From NCBI GenBank assembly GCA_002270565.1, contig NQMI01000001.1, forward strand, positions 1,353,618 to 1,417,617: DNA of 64,000 nucleotides. Direction: 5' to 3'. The DNA is from Stenocarpella maydis. Its lineage: Eukaryota > Ascomycota > Sordariomycetes > Diaporthales > Diaporthaceae. The first letter of the stretch is position 1; each line of letters opens with the position of its first letter. Position numbers and translations under genes: made by a program. This document shows, one piece after another, positions 47,481 to 58,442 of the stretch. Under the pieces are notes generated by a model. It did no database searches. It had not been told where the DNA came from and worked only from the letters and a program-made list of their open reading frames with translations.

Positions 47481-48291
47481 ATGGCTTCATCCCAAGACAA
47501 GGTCAACCACTACCTCGGCCAGCTCGACAAGGAGGTATGTAATGACCACGAGCGTCTCGAGGGCCGCACCATTCCCTCGGCGCCGAGCTTGCCGCCGGCC
47601 ACCACTGTCGCAGTAACTGACCCCCATCGCAGCTGTCCAAGTATCCTGCCCTGCAGAATCTCGAGAAGCAGACCAGCGTCCCCAAGACGTACGCCGTCAT
47701 TGGCGCCATCACCCTGTACTTCTTCTTCATCGTCTTCAACCTCGGCGGTCAGCTCCTGACCAACCTGGCCGGCTTTGCCATCCCCGGCTACTACTCGCTC
47801 AATGCCCTCTTCACTGCTAGCAAGACCGACGACACCCAGTGGCTGACCGTAAGTGAACGTGCCCAAGCCCAGGCCACCCCTCTGGCCCCTCTGGCCCATC
47901 CCCGTCGTCCTTTGCGCTGATCATGTTTCTTATCTGCCACAGTACTGGGTTGTCTTCTCCTTCTTCACGTAAGTCTCGGTGCTTCGGCCCTCCAAAGCAG
48001 ACCGCCCTTGCTGATAACCTCGCGCAGTGTCCTGGAGAGCCTGCTTAGCGTCGTCTACTGGTTCCCATTCTACTACACCTTCAAGTTCGTTTTCCTGCTG
48101 TGGCTCGCTCTGCCCACCTTCAGGTATGTCCGGTGGCCCCTGACCGCAGCCAATGCCCACGAGGCCTCGTCTAACAGCGCGATAGGGGTGCCGACATCAT
48201 CTTCCGCTCCTTCCTGGCTCCCACACTCAGCCGTTACTTCGCCGGCTCTACCGCCCCTGGCCTGCGTGCTCAGGCCGACAAGACCGAGTAA
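47481..48291 (+). CDS. yop1: Yop1/REEP5-type ER membrane-shaping protein
   Basis: Reticulon-like hairpin protein of the TB2/DP1/HVA22 family that curves tubular ER. Five exons: 47481-47534, 47633-47848, 47943-47968, 48028-48123 and 48186-48291, giving 165 residues. Hallmarks: LEKQTSVPKTYAVIGAITLYF, a long hydrophobic hairpin, the GYYSLNALFTASKTDDTQWLTYWVVF block and LLSVVYWFPFYYTFKFVFLLWLALP. Exon 3 is only 26 nt. Length and exon structure fit fungal Yop1. Confidence 0.95.
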
Positions 48292-49367
48292 GCGGTTAGC
48301 AGCGCAGGAAGATCTGTCGACCGATAGAGGGCGTGCCTGGTCCTCGATGCCACGAGTAAACATTTGCTCGGCAGTGACAGTGCGATCTTGAGACCCTTTG
48401 TGTCCTTCAACATCGCCTGCCAGGCCGCGGCAGGCGACTGGCGCATTGGAACATGAATAGATGGGACGGCGGCGTTGTACAGTTAGTAAGCTGGTGGGAT
48501 GATGGAGGCCAGTGCGGGGATTTCGTGCCTCGAACGAGGCGTTTAGAACATATGATGGTTTCTGTTTTGATTCTTTCCATGCCTCATAGGACGGACGGTA
48601 CGCAGCTCATGAATGCACAATCAATTGTCCTCCTTCGCAGTAGAAGCCGTTACATCCGGCGTTTGGGGCTAGATTGTAGCTGCAGCTAGCGAGCCCGACG
48701 ACGCCATTGTTAGTCGAGGTGATACACAGATTTGGCACAGTCCATACCGCAATCTGGTAGTCTGTCACCTGTCAGCCGTCAGCCTTCAGCGTGGGTTTTT
48801 GGTGGTATAGCAACCGCACACAGCAACAATGTCCTCGCTGATTGGAATTTCGAAAGTTGCTCTAAGCCGTAGATCCTGAGCGGGAAGCTCCACCTTGTGT
48901 ACCTGTTGTGCGTGAAAAGTATTCGGGACCTCGAAACCGCCTAGGGACGCTACTGTGGGTTCCGTACCGAGAACCTGCCAGGGTCGCGGTCCGATACAGC
49001 GGCTCAGCTCTCGCCTGGCTGTCGGAGATCCCAAGCAGTGAAACCCGACAACCCACGACGCCAGTGCCCTTCGGCCCCTGTTTTCCTGCATCCAGCTCAG
49101 CGTCTTTGTCAACTGTTCGATAACCGGAAAACAGGTCGAGAAAACACAAACTTCGAGTATCCTCTCGAGGTTGACAGGATCCAGACTCATCCGCGCTGCC
49201 GCAATCCAATCGAACCAGAAGCTCGCCCCCCACGACACGCCGTCACATGCAAATAGTCTCGTCCTCCCTCCCACGCCAACCCCCTGCTCCTCCAACGCTG
49301 CCACCCGCAGAAGGGACGCATACGATCTGAGGAACCGACAGCAGCCCTGTGAGGGCATGTTCTCACC
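48292..49367. other. Intergenic, nothing recognised
   Basis: Lies between yop1 and mid1, both on the plus strand. The minus-strand ORF at 48786-49358 has no recognisable family and is probably spurious. Confidence 0.4.
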
Positions 49368-51340
49368 ATGCAGCTCTCTCCGCTGCAGTCACGATTCGCC
49401 GCATCAGCCATCGCCACAGTCATCCTGATCATCATATACTTTACCCTTTTCCCACCACAATTCGCCTTCGCCGACGAGATCAGCCATGCCTCGCCGATAG
49501 TACTGGACGGCTCCGCGGGGCTAGACATGACAGATCTGGAGTTAGAGACAAGAGATGTCTTGTACGAGCCAGAGTTCGATGTCTTTGACCGGAGCATACT
49601 TGGGGAGGTGTCGAAAAGGGATACACTAGCTTTGACGAACAACGTCCCAAACCAGATGAACCTCATTGGCGGGCAGACGCTGGTCTACGTGTTCCGGAGC
49701 ACACAGCTGTTGACCACGCAGAATACTGCCTCGTTAGAGCTGCGGGGAGAACCCCGGACGTCGGCAGGAGAGGAGGTGGATGTCTTCGCAGACTTGTACG
49801 AAACAGACCAACTATCCAAGCGAGCCACTGGCACGATGGTGTATATTTCGGCCAACACTTGCCTGCAGCCCTCAGGGAACTCGACGACATCATCGGAGCC
49901 TCCGCAATTAACGCTCTACGTGTCCAACTCGACAGATAACACCTCTCCGGGGCCGGCGGCTGATGCGACCAAACAGATCGTCGTGCCTTTCACAGAAGGG
50001 GCTGTCATGTTCAACTACACCGCCTCGGATGATCTCTATTTTAGCGTCACCGCGAACAATGTTTCGGAGGGCTTCTCGGGGATATACAACTTCCAGATCG
50101 CTGCGTCGGTCGATATGTGGTATCACAGCTACAACGAGTCCATGAGTGACGAGCTCTTCTGGGTGGACAGCGACACCACCTCGGTGCTCCTCATGACGCA
50201 GAACCTGACCACCACTCGAGATGAGGCCACTGTAAAACAGCTTATGGACTCTAGGCCATATGTCATGTTCGCACAGAACGACGCCGTGCCCTCTATTAAC
50301 GGCATGAGGTACTCGTACTGTGGCTTGAACAACTATGCCCAGATTGCTGCTGTTAGGAACGGCAGGGAGACAACTCAGGTTACCACCGGCATTACCACGC
50401 GAGGCGCTGGCGGATACCCCAAGCAGCAGTTCTACTTTAGTGGCCTGAACGCCAGCTCGAAGTACCAGGGCATCCTGGCAAGGAACGCAAACGCCACGAC
50501 GGACGTAAATGTGCCAGGAGGTGGTGGCCATGTGTTACGAGCCACCACCTTCGAAACCAAGTCGAGTAAGTCTATCTCCGGGCGTTCAGCACCACCCGCT
50601 GGACTCACCGCGTGCTGACGACTTCAACAGCTGGCGGTAACTGCGCGCTCGTCTTCAACCTTACCTTCTGTGACCAGGTCGCCTATGCTGTGCCCAGCAA
50701 CAACATCACCTTCCCCGACAACACACTACTGGGCGAGTTCTACGATCAGAACGCGCGGTCACTCTGGGATGGCTTCAACAACTCGCTCCAGCAGATCCCG
50801 TGCGAGGCGCCCAACGAGCAGCAGTACTCGCTGGTCCGCAACTGCTCGACGTGTGCCTCGGCGTACAAGAACTGGCTGTGCTCGGTGACGATTCCGCGTT
50901 GTGAGGACTTTTCGGCGACGGACCCCTGGCTGCAGCCCCGGGCGATCAACGAGACGCTACCGGACGGCTCGCGCCCGCCGCCCGAGCAGCTCGCTCCCTA
51001 CGACAGCTCCCAGCAGAACCAGCTCAGCTTCCAGCGCAGCCGCAACCCCATCATCGATGAAACGATCCGCCCGGGCCCGTACAAGGAGGTGCTCCCTTGC
51101 GAGGAGCTGTGCTACGAGCTGGTGCAGAGCTGCCCGGCGGCCCTCGGTTTCGCGTGCCCGCGCCCGTGGATGACCGGCTTCAACACTAGCTACGGCAGGA
51201 GGAGCGTCATCAACGATCAGGGCATGATCACGTGCAATTACCCCGGGTCGTTCCACTTCTACGACGCCGCGGCGGGCCTGGCTGTACCGTGGCTTCTCAC
51301 GTCGGCGCTCTTCTTGTCTGCCACAGCGGCGGTCTGGTAA
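49368..51340 (+). CDS. mid1: Mid1 stretch-activated calcium channel subunit
   Basis: Regulatory subunit of the fungal high-affinity Ca2+ uptake system, acting with the pore protein Cch1 at the plasma membrane. Exons 49368-50565 and 50631-51340 give 635 residues. An N-terminal hydrophobic signal/anchor (about residues 10-35) is followed by a large extracellular region with many N-x-S/T sites. The Cys-rich C-terminal half begins TGGNCALVFNLTFCDQVAYAVPSN and includes LVRNCSTCASAYKNWLCSVTIPRCEDF, the Mid1 signature. A hydrophobic C terminus ends the protein. A 13-G run lies just after the stop codon. Confidence 0.93.
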
Positions 51341-51751
51341 TGAGCGACTAGAGCTCATTTGGGGGGGGGGGGGCACACCGTGCAGTAGTCTTGGGATAGG
51401 TATGAAGTGGATCACCATTTGAATTATACTGGCGTCCTCTGCCATTGGGTGGCACATATTTCTGCAGCACCATCGTTTACCATGAGAAGCTCCACAAAGA
51501 CGGGGATGGCAGCATCTGAAAGACTTGCAGCAAGCAAACGGCGTTCTGAGGGCTCTGATTTCCCAGCTTTGGTTGGTTGTTTGTTGTATAATTGGGTATC
51601 TAATAAGGGCCAGCGGGCGTTTCAAAGCCGTGGTGCGATATCTATCGAGGAGAAGAAGAAACAAGACAACGCTACGGACAATACTTGCATACAGCATGCG
51701 TCCTTACTCGTACGTATAACACAACAGGCTGTTATCAGTCGTTATGGCCGC
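51341..51751. other. Intergenic, poly-G run and no gene
   Basis: Convergent region between mid1 and the tyrosinase remnant. A G run is at 51361-51373. No coding features. Confidence 0.5.
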
Positions 51752-52245
51752 CTACACGGTGACGTTGTCCCCGAGCCCGAGAAATGCCAGCGAGTCCGCC
51801 AGCGTGGCCTGCTCCGCCCCGTCGGCCCCGGCCCAGTCCGCGACGGGCCCCCTGTTCCCCCCAAAGTCGCCCGCGCGCGCCGCCAGGTCCGCCTGCTGCC
51901 ACAGCCACCACTCGGACTGGAGGGCCTGCTCGTACATGTGGACGAACTATCTGTGTCATGGGAGGAAGGAGGCTACGGAGTGGACTATATATGGGCGGGG
52001 GGGGCGATTGTTAGTGATGATGTCCCTTGGAGGGGGGGGGTGTTGGGTGGGATCTGGGGAGGAGGAAGGACGCTGACTGACTTTCGGGGCTGGGCTCGCT
52101 GTGGACGTATGGGAAGTCATCGTAGAGAGTCGTCGTGAGGTTCAGCCTCGAGGGCTTCGTGGCCAGGCACCTGACGGCCGAGATGTACTCCTCCTGCTAG
52201 GCTGTGCTCAGCGAGCGCCATTCTCGCCGCCGGTCGGGGCTGGTA
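51752..52245 (-). pseudogene. Tyrosinase remnant with nonsense codons and internal deletion of the CuB half
   Basis: Minus-strand pieces of a short secreted tyrosinase (type-3 copper oxidase). In order: REWRSLSTA then TAG at 52197-52199, continuing EEYISAVRCLATKPSRL and LYDDFPYVH (first CuA His). After a gap or intron comes SVASFLP-TGA-HR-TAG-FVHMYEQAL at about 51920-51980, the CuA FLPWHR motif with both Trp positions turned into stops (51955-51957 and 51946-51948). Directly after it the sequence jumps to WWLWQQADLAAR, which normally follows the CuB histidines, and ends like a tyrosinase C terminus (LAFLGLGDNVTV). So CuB, about 150 residues, is missing. It cannot make an active enzyme. Confidence 0.72.
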
Positions 52246-53096
52246 CAGGCCCGCGGTGCGCACATCTCGGGGATGCGTGTGGGGGTGTGTGTGCTTCGCA
52301 TGGGGGACCTCCTGGCGTAAGTCGTTGAAGGGGATGGCATGGCTTGTCTCCATCAGGGATGTCACAGCCTGGGCCACAATGGACTTGGACAGCCACTCCA
52401 CGAACAACATGGCGGATGGGATAGCGACAGGAAGGTCCAACAAGTGGCGAGATGAGCGATGTGGGGCTGGGGTGTCAAGGCCAGAGCTTGAGGACATCAG
52501 CCGGGCACGGTGCATATGTATATATGTAGATGCGTGTTTCTGCGTGTGTTGTATATATTCACCACTCCCAGCCCTACGCCAGGGGGGGTTGCCTCTAAGG
52601 GGCAAGCGCCCATATCAGCGGAATCTCGGGCTCTCGACTTGACTCGTATCTGTAGGATATAGACATGAAATGCCAGGGGGCTAGACCAGACTCGGCACAA
52701 GATACGAGGTGCCCGCCCCACCCAGAAAGCTTAGCATAAACTCAAAAAAAAACATGCCCCTTTTGACTGTTGCTTCTTTGTTTCCAGTGCTGAGCCGCGA
52801 CATTCCCATCTAGCAACGACGGCATCCTTGTTTGCTCGCGGATCTAAGTTCCTGTCTTTCCACGATATAGCCGGTCAATTTGGGTGCCAAAAATCAATGT
52901 CTCCTCTTCGGCACTGCGGCAAAGCCTGCTGGCGGGTGCCGCGGTCGAAAGCTATCCCTGGCCCGGCATCATGTTGATTCGCAGTTCAAGGTTCATGCCT
53001 GGCGGCGCTTAGCGCGCTAGGGCGAGGTGGATATTGGCGTCTGCGTTTGCACTGCAAAAGTCCACAGATTTCCATTTTTCACCAAACTCTGCGCCC
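52246..53096. other. Intergenic, nothing recognised
   Basis: 5' side of the tyrosinase remnant and of the beta-propeller-like gene. An A run is at 52744-52752. The minus-strand ORF reaching to 52605 is an open frame over the remnant with no further homology. Confidence 0.4.
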
Positions 53097-54303
53097 ATGG
53101 ATCGGAGTTCCCTCTCACGTATGTCGATAGCCTCGTCGACAACTCTAGCAATTCACACTCCGCCTGCATCCGATACCGACAGCGCCAGCCCTAACGATGC
53201 GCGCCTTCCCATGCCCCCCGCAGCCCCCTCGGGCCCGCTGCTGGTCACGAACCTGAGCGTGACCAACTGGCGTCCGCAGTATCGTCGCGGCCACTCCAGA
53301 TGGGCTCGTCTGCTTCAAAAGGGTGCATGACCACCCCACGAAGCCATGGTCGGAGCCCCGGCCTTTTCCTTGTACGACAGCAAGACTGGATGCTTCGAGC
53401 GTGACTGGGCTGGCCTTGCGCCAGGGAGTGAAGGAGAAGAAGGGCAAGCTGAATGTGTATTGCGTCGCGGCGGGCAGACTGCACGCCTTCTCCCGCTCCA
53501 AGGACTCGGGCTCAAACTTCGCTGTTGACCCTCGCCCTCCATTTGCAGGCTCCACCGTCAGCGGTACACCGGCTGTGGCCGGTATCACGGAACATGTAGG
53601 TTCTGAACACCAGGGCTTTTGTGTGATCGTTCCATGCCCGTCTGGCGGCATCCTGTACACTTCGACCTTTTGTTCCGCGAGTTACTACTCTCATGACAGA
53701 CCAAGCTGGGAGCCAGCAAGCCAGCAGGCTACACACCTGGGCATCGTTTCTGCCGTCTCCGTTGCTTCCATAACTGCCATAAAGTCAGGCAGCAGCAACA
53801 CCATGTGCCCTAATTGTACCACAGACATAGTGGCAATCTGCATTGCCAGGTCAAGACTATATTTTATTGACGGGCCATTCGAGAAGCCATCGTCATATGG
53901 CAGCAAAACAACTTGGAAGGATCCGAAGTCCATCAGAATTCAACACCCAGGCGAGGTCACCGGCAACCCGGTGCTTCTCGCACATGCTGCCGCTGGTAGG
54001 AAGGGATGCCAGTTCGACCTGCTAGTGCCGTCTGCAGAGGGCGGTGTCTTCCACTTCATACGAACCCCGACGACGCCTGACGAATGGCACATGATCGGAC
54101 GCATCATCTTCCCAACGGGCATCCCCATTGCCTCGAGCTTGGCCTGTTGGCACAAGCGTGGGAACTACGACCGCCCTGATAAACTCCGCGCTTTTGTCCA
54201 GTGCGGAGGTCGGCTCAATGTCATCGAGACCTCCGTGGGCGCTTACCCGTGGGTTGGGTCTCAACTATACCCGGTCAACGGGCCAGGACCGTTCCTGCAC
54301 TGA
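53097..54303 (+). CDS. Putative beta-propeller lectin-like protein with a frame break near 53275
   Basis: Two overlapping frames seem to form one protein. The first runs from ATG 53097 (MDRSSLSRMSIASS) through a Ser/Pro-rich start to about 53278. The second covers about 53282-54303, beginning SIVAATPDGLVCFKR. Its sequence has repeated blocks of the kind VYCVAAGRLHAFSR, GTPAVAGI, GNPVLLAHAA and FDLLVPSAEGGVFHF, each suggesting one blade of a beta-propeller as in fucose-type lectins. No intron that would restore the frame was found: candidates are 21 or 36 nt and do not shift it. So it is a one-base assembly error or a young frameshift. No signal peptide. Function unknown; lectin-like sugar binding is inference. 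Confidence 0.5.
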
Positions 54304-54671
54304 TCTGGTACGCTGAGGCTTCGCTAGCTTGACCCTATCTTTAACTTATTTCTGGCGTTTTTAGTTTTTAAGGATTACTGGGAAGCAGATCGCAGATTCT
54401 ACTTGGTGCTGGATCGCGACACTATCGACCCACGGAGTTCAGGCTATAGTAGGTGTAGTGCGCGGGTTAGACTAAGAAAAGAGGAGATCGCTATACCTAG
54501 GCACCTCCTAGAGCGCGGCAGGATGGTGTATGGTTCCCAAAGATAGGTGTATGTCGTCTGGCGATGGAGCCCACGGGCTAGTACCCAAGCAGGATGTGCA
54601 CGTATGAATGATCTTGGAAGAGTGAATTGACTGGTCGCTTTCGATCTACAGAAGAAATGAGACCACACGTC
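54304..54671. other. Short convergent intergenic region
   Basis: About 370 bp between the 3' ends of the propeller-like gene and the DUF7708 gene. No coding features. Confidence 0.5.
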
Positions 54672-56879
54672 TTATTGATAACTCTCTACTCGTTGCTGCA
54701 CTCTTTCATCTAGGACAATGACGCGATTCGATTCCCACTCATCTTCAAAACCCGACCCGGTATGAAAGTTGTTCACAACCATCACTTTGACCGTTGCCTG
54801 AGCTTTCTTAACCATTTCGCATAATGTCCGGAGCAAGATTCTTCGATTGTCAATCTCACGACCTCCTGGAGCTGGTTGTGACCGGCAAAAGTCCAACCTG
54901 TCGATGACAATGTCAACCGTTTCATTGCTCTCGTACATGCCGATCACACATAGGGCAATTTCTCCTAGGGCAGCTGTTCGCCTGTTCTTGGTTTCTTTCT
55001 TCGTCTGTGACCCTTCTGAGTCCGGCGGCACTGAAATGTCCTCTACTCTTTTCAAGAGTATCTCCAACTCTTCACGCTTAGCATCCTGTCGCAAAACTCG
55101 CTTTCGTGTTTTCAGCAGCTGAAATATGATGGCTGGTATGACATCCTCGTACGTAAATCCCTCCTTATCAAGCACGAAGAAGGCATATGGATTGGTGTTT
55201 GGATTGGACACAAACTGAGTTATCCGATCGACTGCAATAGGTGAAATCCAGCAATGGTTGCTGTAGGAGATATCTTCATGATTATGTCCGATAAGGAGTA
55301 GGACTGATGAGTTGTTCGACTGGATCCAGTGACTGAGTTTTCCTTTCGGATCAGTTTTGAACCGTTCGAGACTTTCTGGGTCGTGTAAAGTCTCGAAACG
55401 ATATACCTGTTCACTTCCTTCTAGATCGTGAATGTATGTACGTGATTTAAGTTTGTCTTTCTGTTCTTCAATGGAGAAGTTGTCACACTTCAGAAGTTTC
55501 TTGTACCATCGAAGAATATCATCATCGTGCTCCGCATGCAAGTCTTCTCGTTCATTTAGTTTCGGTTGTATCGGGGGAAGGTTGTGATACACACTTTGGA
55601 TTTGTCTTTCCAACTCTAATATTGTTCAGCAGATTTAATTACTTGAATAGGGTCCGGAACACTTACCGGAGATTTCCTTAGATTTATCTGTGAGTAGTTT
55701 GATCAGTCAGCATCCATCCGTACCACTTCGTCACTCAAGACCCACCAGCTATCTCCGCAGATTGTTCTTTATAGAAACAGATGATTAGCAGCCATCCCTC
55801 AATTTGGTATAGGATCCAAGCTCACCTCGCAGATGTTGTTGAATCACTAAGGCCTATCAGCAGTGAGCCCTACTAACCCGGTAATGATCCCAAACCTCAC
55901 CGGATATCCTGCTTAGCTGCTCTTCGTTTGTCATGCTCAAGTCTGGTAATGGTTAATCAACTACATGCTGTGGCGTAAGGATGGGCGGCATCATACTTTG
56001 GACCTTCTGCTTTACGATATCGAGATTTTTGTCCATCAATACTTCACAGATTCCTCTGATCTCCGCGATTACCTGATGGGCTTTTGTGGACTTCTTATGT
56101 AATGCCGTCGGTGGTACAAGGGATTGGGCCCATCTCACTGCACAGTTCACCTTAGTATGTCTTAAGCAGAAGATAAGACTTCAAGACTCACGAGGACCAT
56201 TCAGCTGATAATATCCTATAGCCTCGATTGAGAACTCCATAAAATCTGCATATGCCTCCACTATCTTTTGCTGGAGTTGCTTGTCGACATCGTCGCCATC
56301 ATTGTGGATACAATTTCGCAGACTGATTCCAGGAAGTTGCTCTTTAATCTGTGTCATAGTCGTACTTATGGTATCCTCAGTCTTGGTCTTGTTTTCGGCC
56401 ACCTAAGGAGATTTCAGCCACAGGCCCACGCCTCTGTATTCAGCAGACATCATACTTACAGCAAATAGAAAAGAGATGGAACCAATGACGAGACCGCCAT
56501 ACGGCGCGATCAAGTGTTCGACTGTCTCGGCTATCGGGTTGAAACCGCTCATGAATTCAGAAGCGGAAGTCATCCGCTCCTGATAGCGTCTTGATCGGCG
56601 GCCACGCCCTTTCTGATGATTACTCTCGAACTTTTCGGCCTCCTCCTCAAGAGATCTCCAATATTGGTCGAATTGATGGGTGTTGGTATGTTCTATTGCA
56701 GCTTTCTGTTTCTCCGAAAACTTGGAGCTTACTTTGACCTTCGCTTTCAGAACAGCTTGGTCTTCTGCCAACTTCCTCAAACGCGCCCTGTAGAATGTTT
56801 GTCAGCATACAGCGTCCTTCCATGAATAATATTCGCAAAAATTCTAATATATGTACTCTTGGTCTTGAAGTCCTGACAT
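54672..56879 (-). CDS. DUF7708-type NLR-like protein with heptad microexons
   Basis: Nine exons: 56879-56857, 56787-56460, 56402-56192, 56137-55997, 55942-55901, 55846-55826, 55766-55746, 55687-55667 and 55615-54672. They close in one frame of 583 residues. The N-terminal half resembles DUF7708, found at the start of fungal NLR/NACHT-like proteins (SEFMSGFNPIAETVEHLIAP, GLVIGSISFLFAV, IVEAYADFMEF). Exons 5-8 (42, 21, 21 and 21 nt, all phase 1) encode seven-residue steps of a coiled coil. The C-terminal part has SVLLLIGHNHED where a P-loop would be (no GK[ST]), DIVIDRLDFC at the Walker B position and VKVMVVNNFH at the sensor position. So it is probably a non-hydrolysing NTPase-like fold. No C-terminal repeats are present. 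Its 5' end faces the AAA gene. Confidence 0.72.
55667..55942 (-). other. Array of phase-1 microexons, one heptad per exon
   Basis: Exons of 42 (55942-55901), 21 (55846-55826), 21 (55766-55746) and 21 nt (55687-55667), separated by introns of 54, 59 and 58 nt, each GT...AG. Every exon starts two bases into a codon and ends one base into the next, so each 21-nt unit adds exactly seven residues: VIQQHLR, EQSAEIA, DKSKEIS. The heptads continue into exon 9 with ELERQIQ. Confidence 0.75.
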
Positions 56880-57995
56880 GGTATCTATGTGCTTTGCGGC
56901 CTCCAGAAGTCGGATGCCAGGTAGCGGCGTATTGTGTTGATGCGCGTATTTCTGTTGAATTCAAGTTCATGCACAATCACCAGAACTTGACTAGAACCTC
57001 GAGAAGAGTCAGGAATGGAGATTTTATATAATTGTAGTATCGAAGACTCGTGCCCTCCCCCTTACTCTAGAAATCTCTGCCGATGGTTACCTTGTTCATA
57101 TGCAAGTTCCCCAGCTCAGGCTGGCTGAAACATGCTGGTTCGGAGCCTACAGACATCTTTGAGAGCAGCCTAAATGAGTTCTAGTAGTCAATATATGCCG
57201 GTGCAATGCGGGAGGTGTTCAAGTTGGTCGAATCAAGAGAATGCCGCTCCCTCCTTCTCGGGTCTTCCTCATGCATGTCATCAGTCATGTCCATGAAAGT
57301 CTGTGGGCCGGTAAAGTTCCACAAGTCTTGCAAGACCCAAAAAGATCGGATAGTGCATCCCGGACAGGTTTCATTGGTATTTTGCAACTTCTGCAAAGTA
57401 TCGCGAGGCAACGATAATCATTAGTCCACATGAACCTGGCTTCCATTTGTTGACCACACCACTTCTGACGCGTGAAGGCCTGAAATGACTATCGAGTATC
57501 TTCGTGGGTTCCTATCGCAAAGAATCCCGACCCCCCATTGCGACAGCCTGCTGGGAAGAATGAGGCTCTGCCTATGTCGATGGCTGGATTCCCCTCTCCT
57601 TGGCGGACTGCAAGGTGGGCCGCGTGAACAGTTTTTCGATAAGACAAAGACGTCAATTTGATTTGTATAACACACAAATTCTTAAAAGAGAAGGTGCTCT
57701 GAACTCTGTACAAACCACTGGTCAGAGTGTTTCCCGGTTGTAACACCAGACCTACAAATAGACCCATGCATGTCGATAATCAGATGTTGATGCCCAGGTG
57801 TCTAGAACCGGTGGATTTCTGTCCCAGAATATGGAGAGAACTTGCCCAAGGCAAATGCGACAATCCCCCCAGCTTCCCCTACTTAAAAGTGCCTTGACCT
57901 GCGAATTCAATACCTCAAACCTGTCCATCTACTTCCAAGGTTCCTCCACCAGCTAGAGTGAATGATCTTCGGTCCTAGGGACTTAATCAACCGAG
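56880..57995. promoter_or_regulatory. Head-to-head region between the NLR-like and AAA ATPase genes
   Basis: About 1.1 kb between the two divergent start codons, so it should hold both promoters. Minus-strand ORFs at 57181-57411 and 57489-57767 have no recognisable family. Nothing else assigned. Confidence 0.45.
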
Positions 57996-58126
57996 ATGGC
58001 GTCCCAAGATGGCTCAGAGAGCAGGGAATCCGTGGTGTGTTCCTGGGACCTTTATCAAAGACACTGACTTTCAATTTTCTGACTGAAACCCAATCCCAGG
58101 AGCTCCGAGCCAAACTTGCAAGTCTA

Positions 58127-58168
58127 CCATGGGGGATCACGATTTCGGATACCCCACCATTTCGGACA
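58127..58168 (+). repeat. Left terminal inverted repeat
   Basis: 42 bp, a perfect reverse complement of 60323-60364. Similarity continues weakly for some 20 bp further inward. Confidence 0.92.
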
Positions 58169-58442
58169 GCCAAAATTCTCACCCACCACACAAACCCACC
58201 TTATTTACTTACACATTCCTCAACAACCACTGAGGCTATTTGCAAACAAACACCGTAGATCGATAGAGAATTGCTTGATGAACATCATAGACTATTCCAA
58301 AAGCGGATTAGCGTCCCTCGCGGGCCGTTTATTCCGAGTGCACAATTAACCCCAAATGCCGAATTGGAGATGTGCCCCTATGCCGAGAGAACTTTCCTGT
58401 CAGCCCTCAACGATCCTATAGGCCTTCTGAGCAGTTGTCACG

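Noticed and set aside
48786..49358. 190-codon minus-strand ORF upstream of mid1
   Set aside because: No start context, introns or family features; composition is like intergenic DNA.
51407..52138. 243-codon plus-strand ORF after mid1
   Set aside because: Overlaps the tyrosinase remnant on the other strand, starts in a 3' UTR and has no family features.
54672..55613. The last exon of the DUF7708 gene as a separate 313-residue protein starting at MERQIQ
   Set aside because: That start cuts the coiled coil. The microexons and DUF7708 exons upstream join to it in phase.
57962..58258. ATG at 57962 as the start of the AAA gene
   Set aside because: The frame is open, but the ATG at 57996 with a 13-codon exon and a GTGTGT...CTGAC...CCCAG intron joins in phase and gives a more natural N terminus. 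The part after 58126 is transposon.
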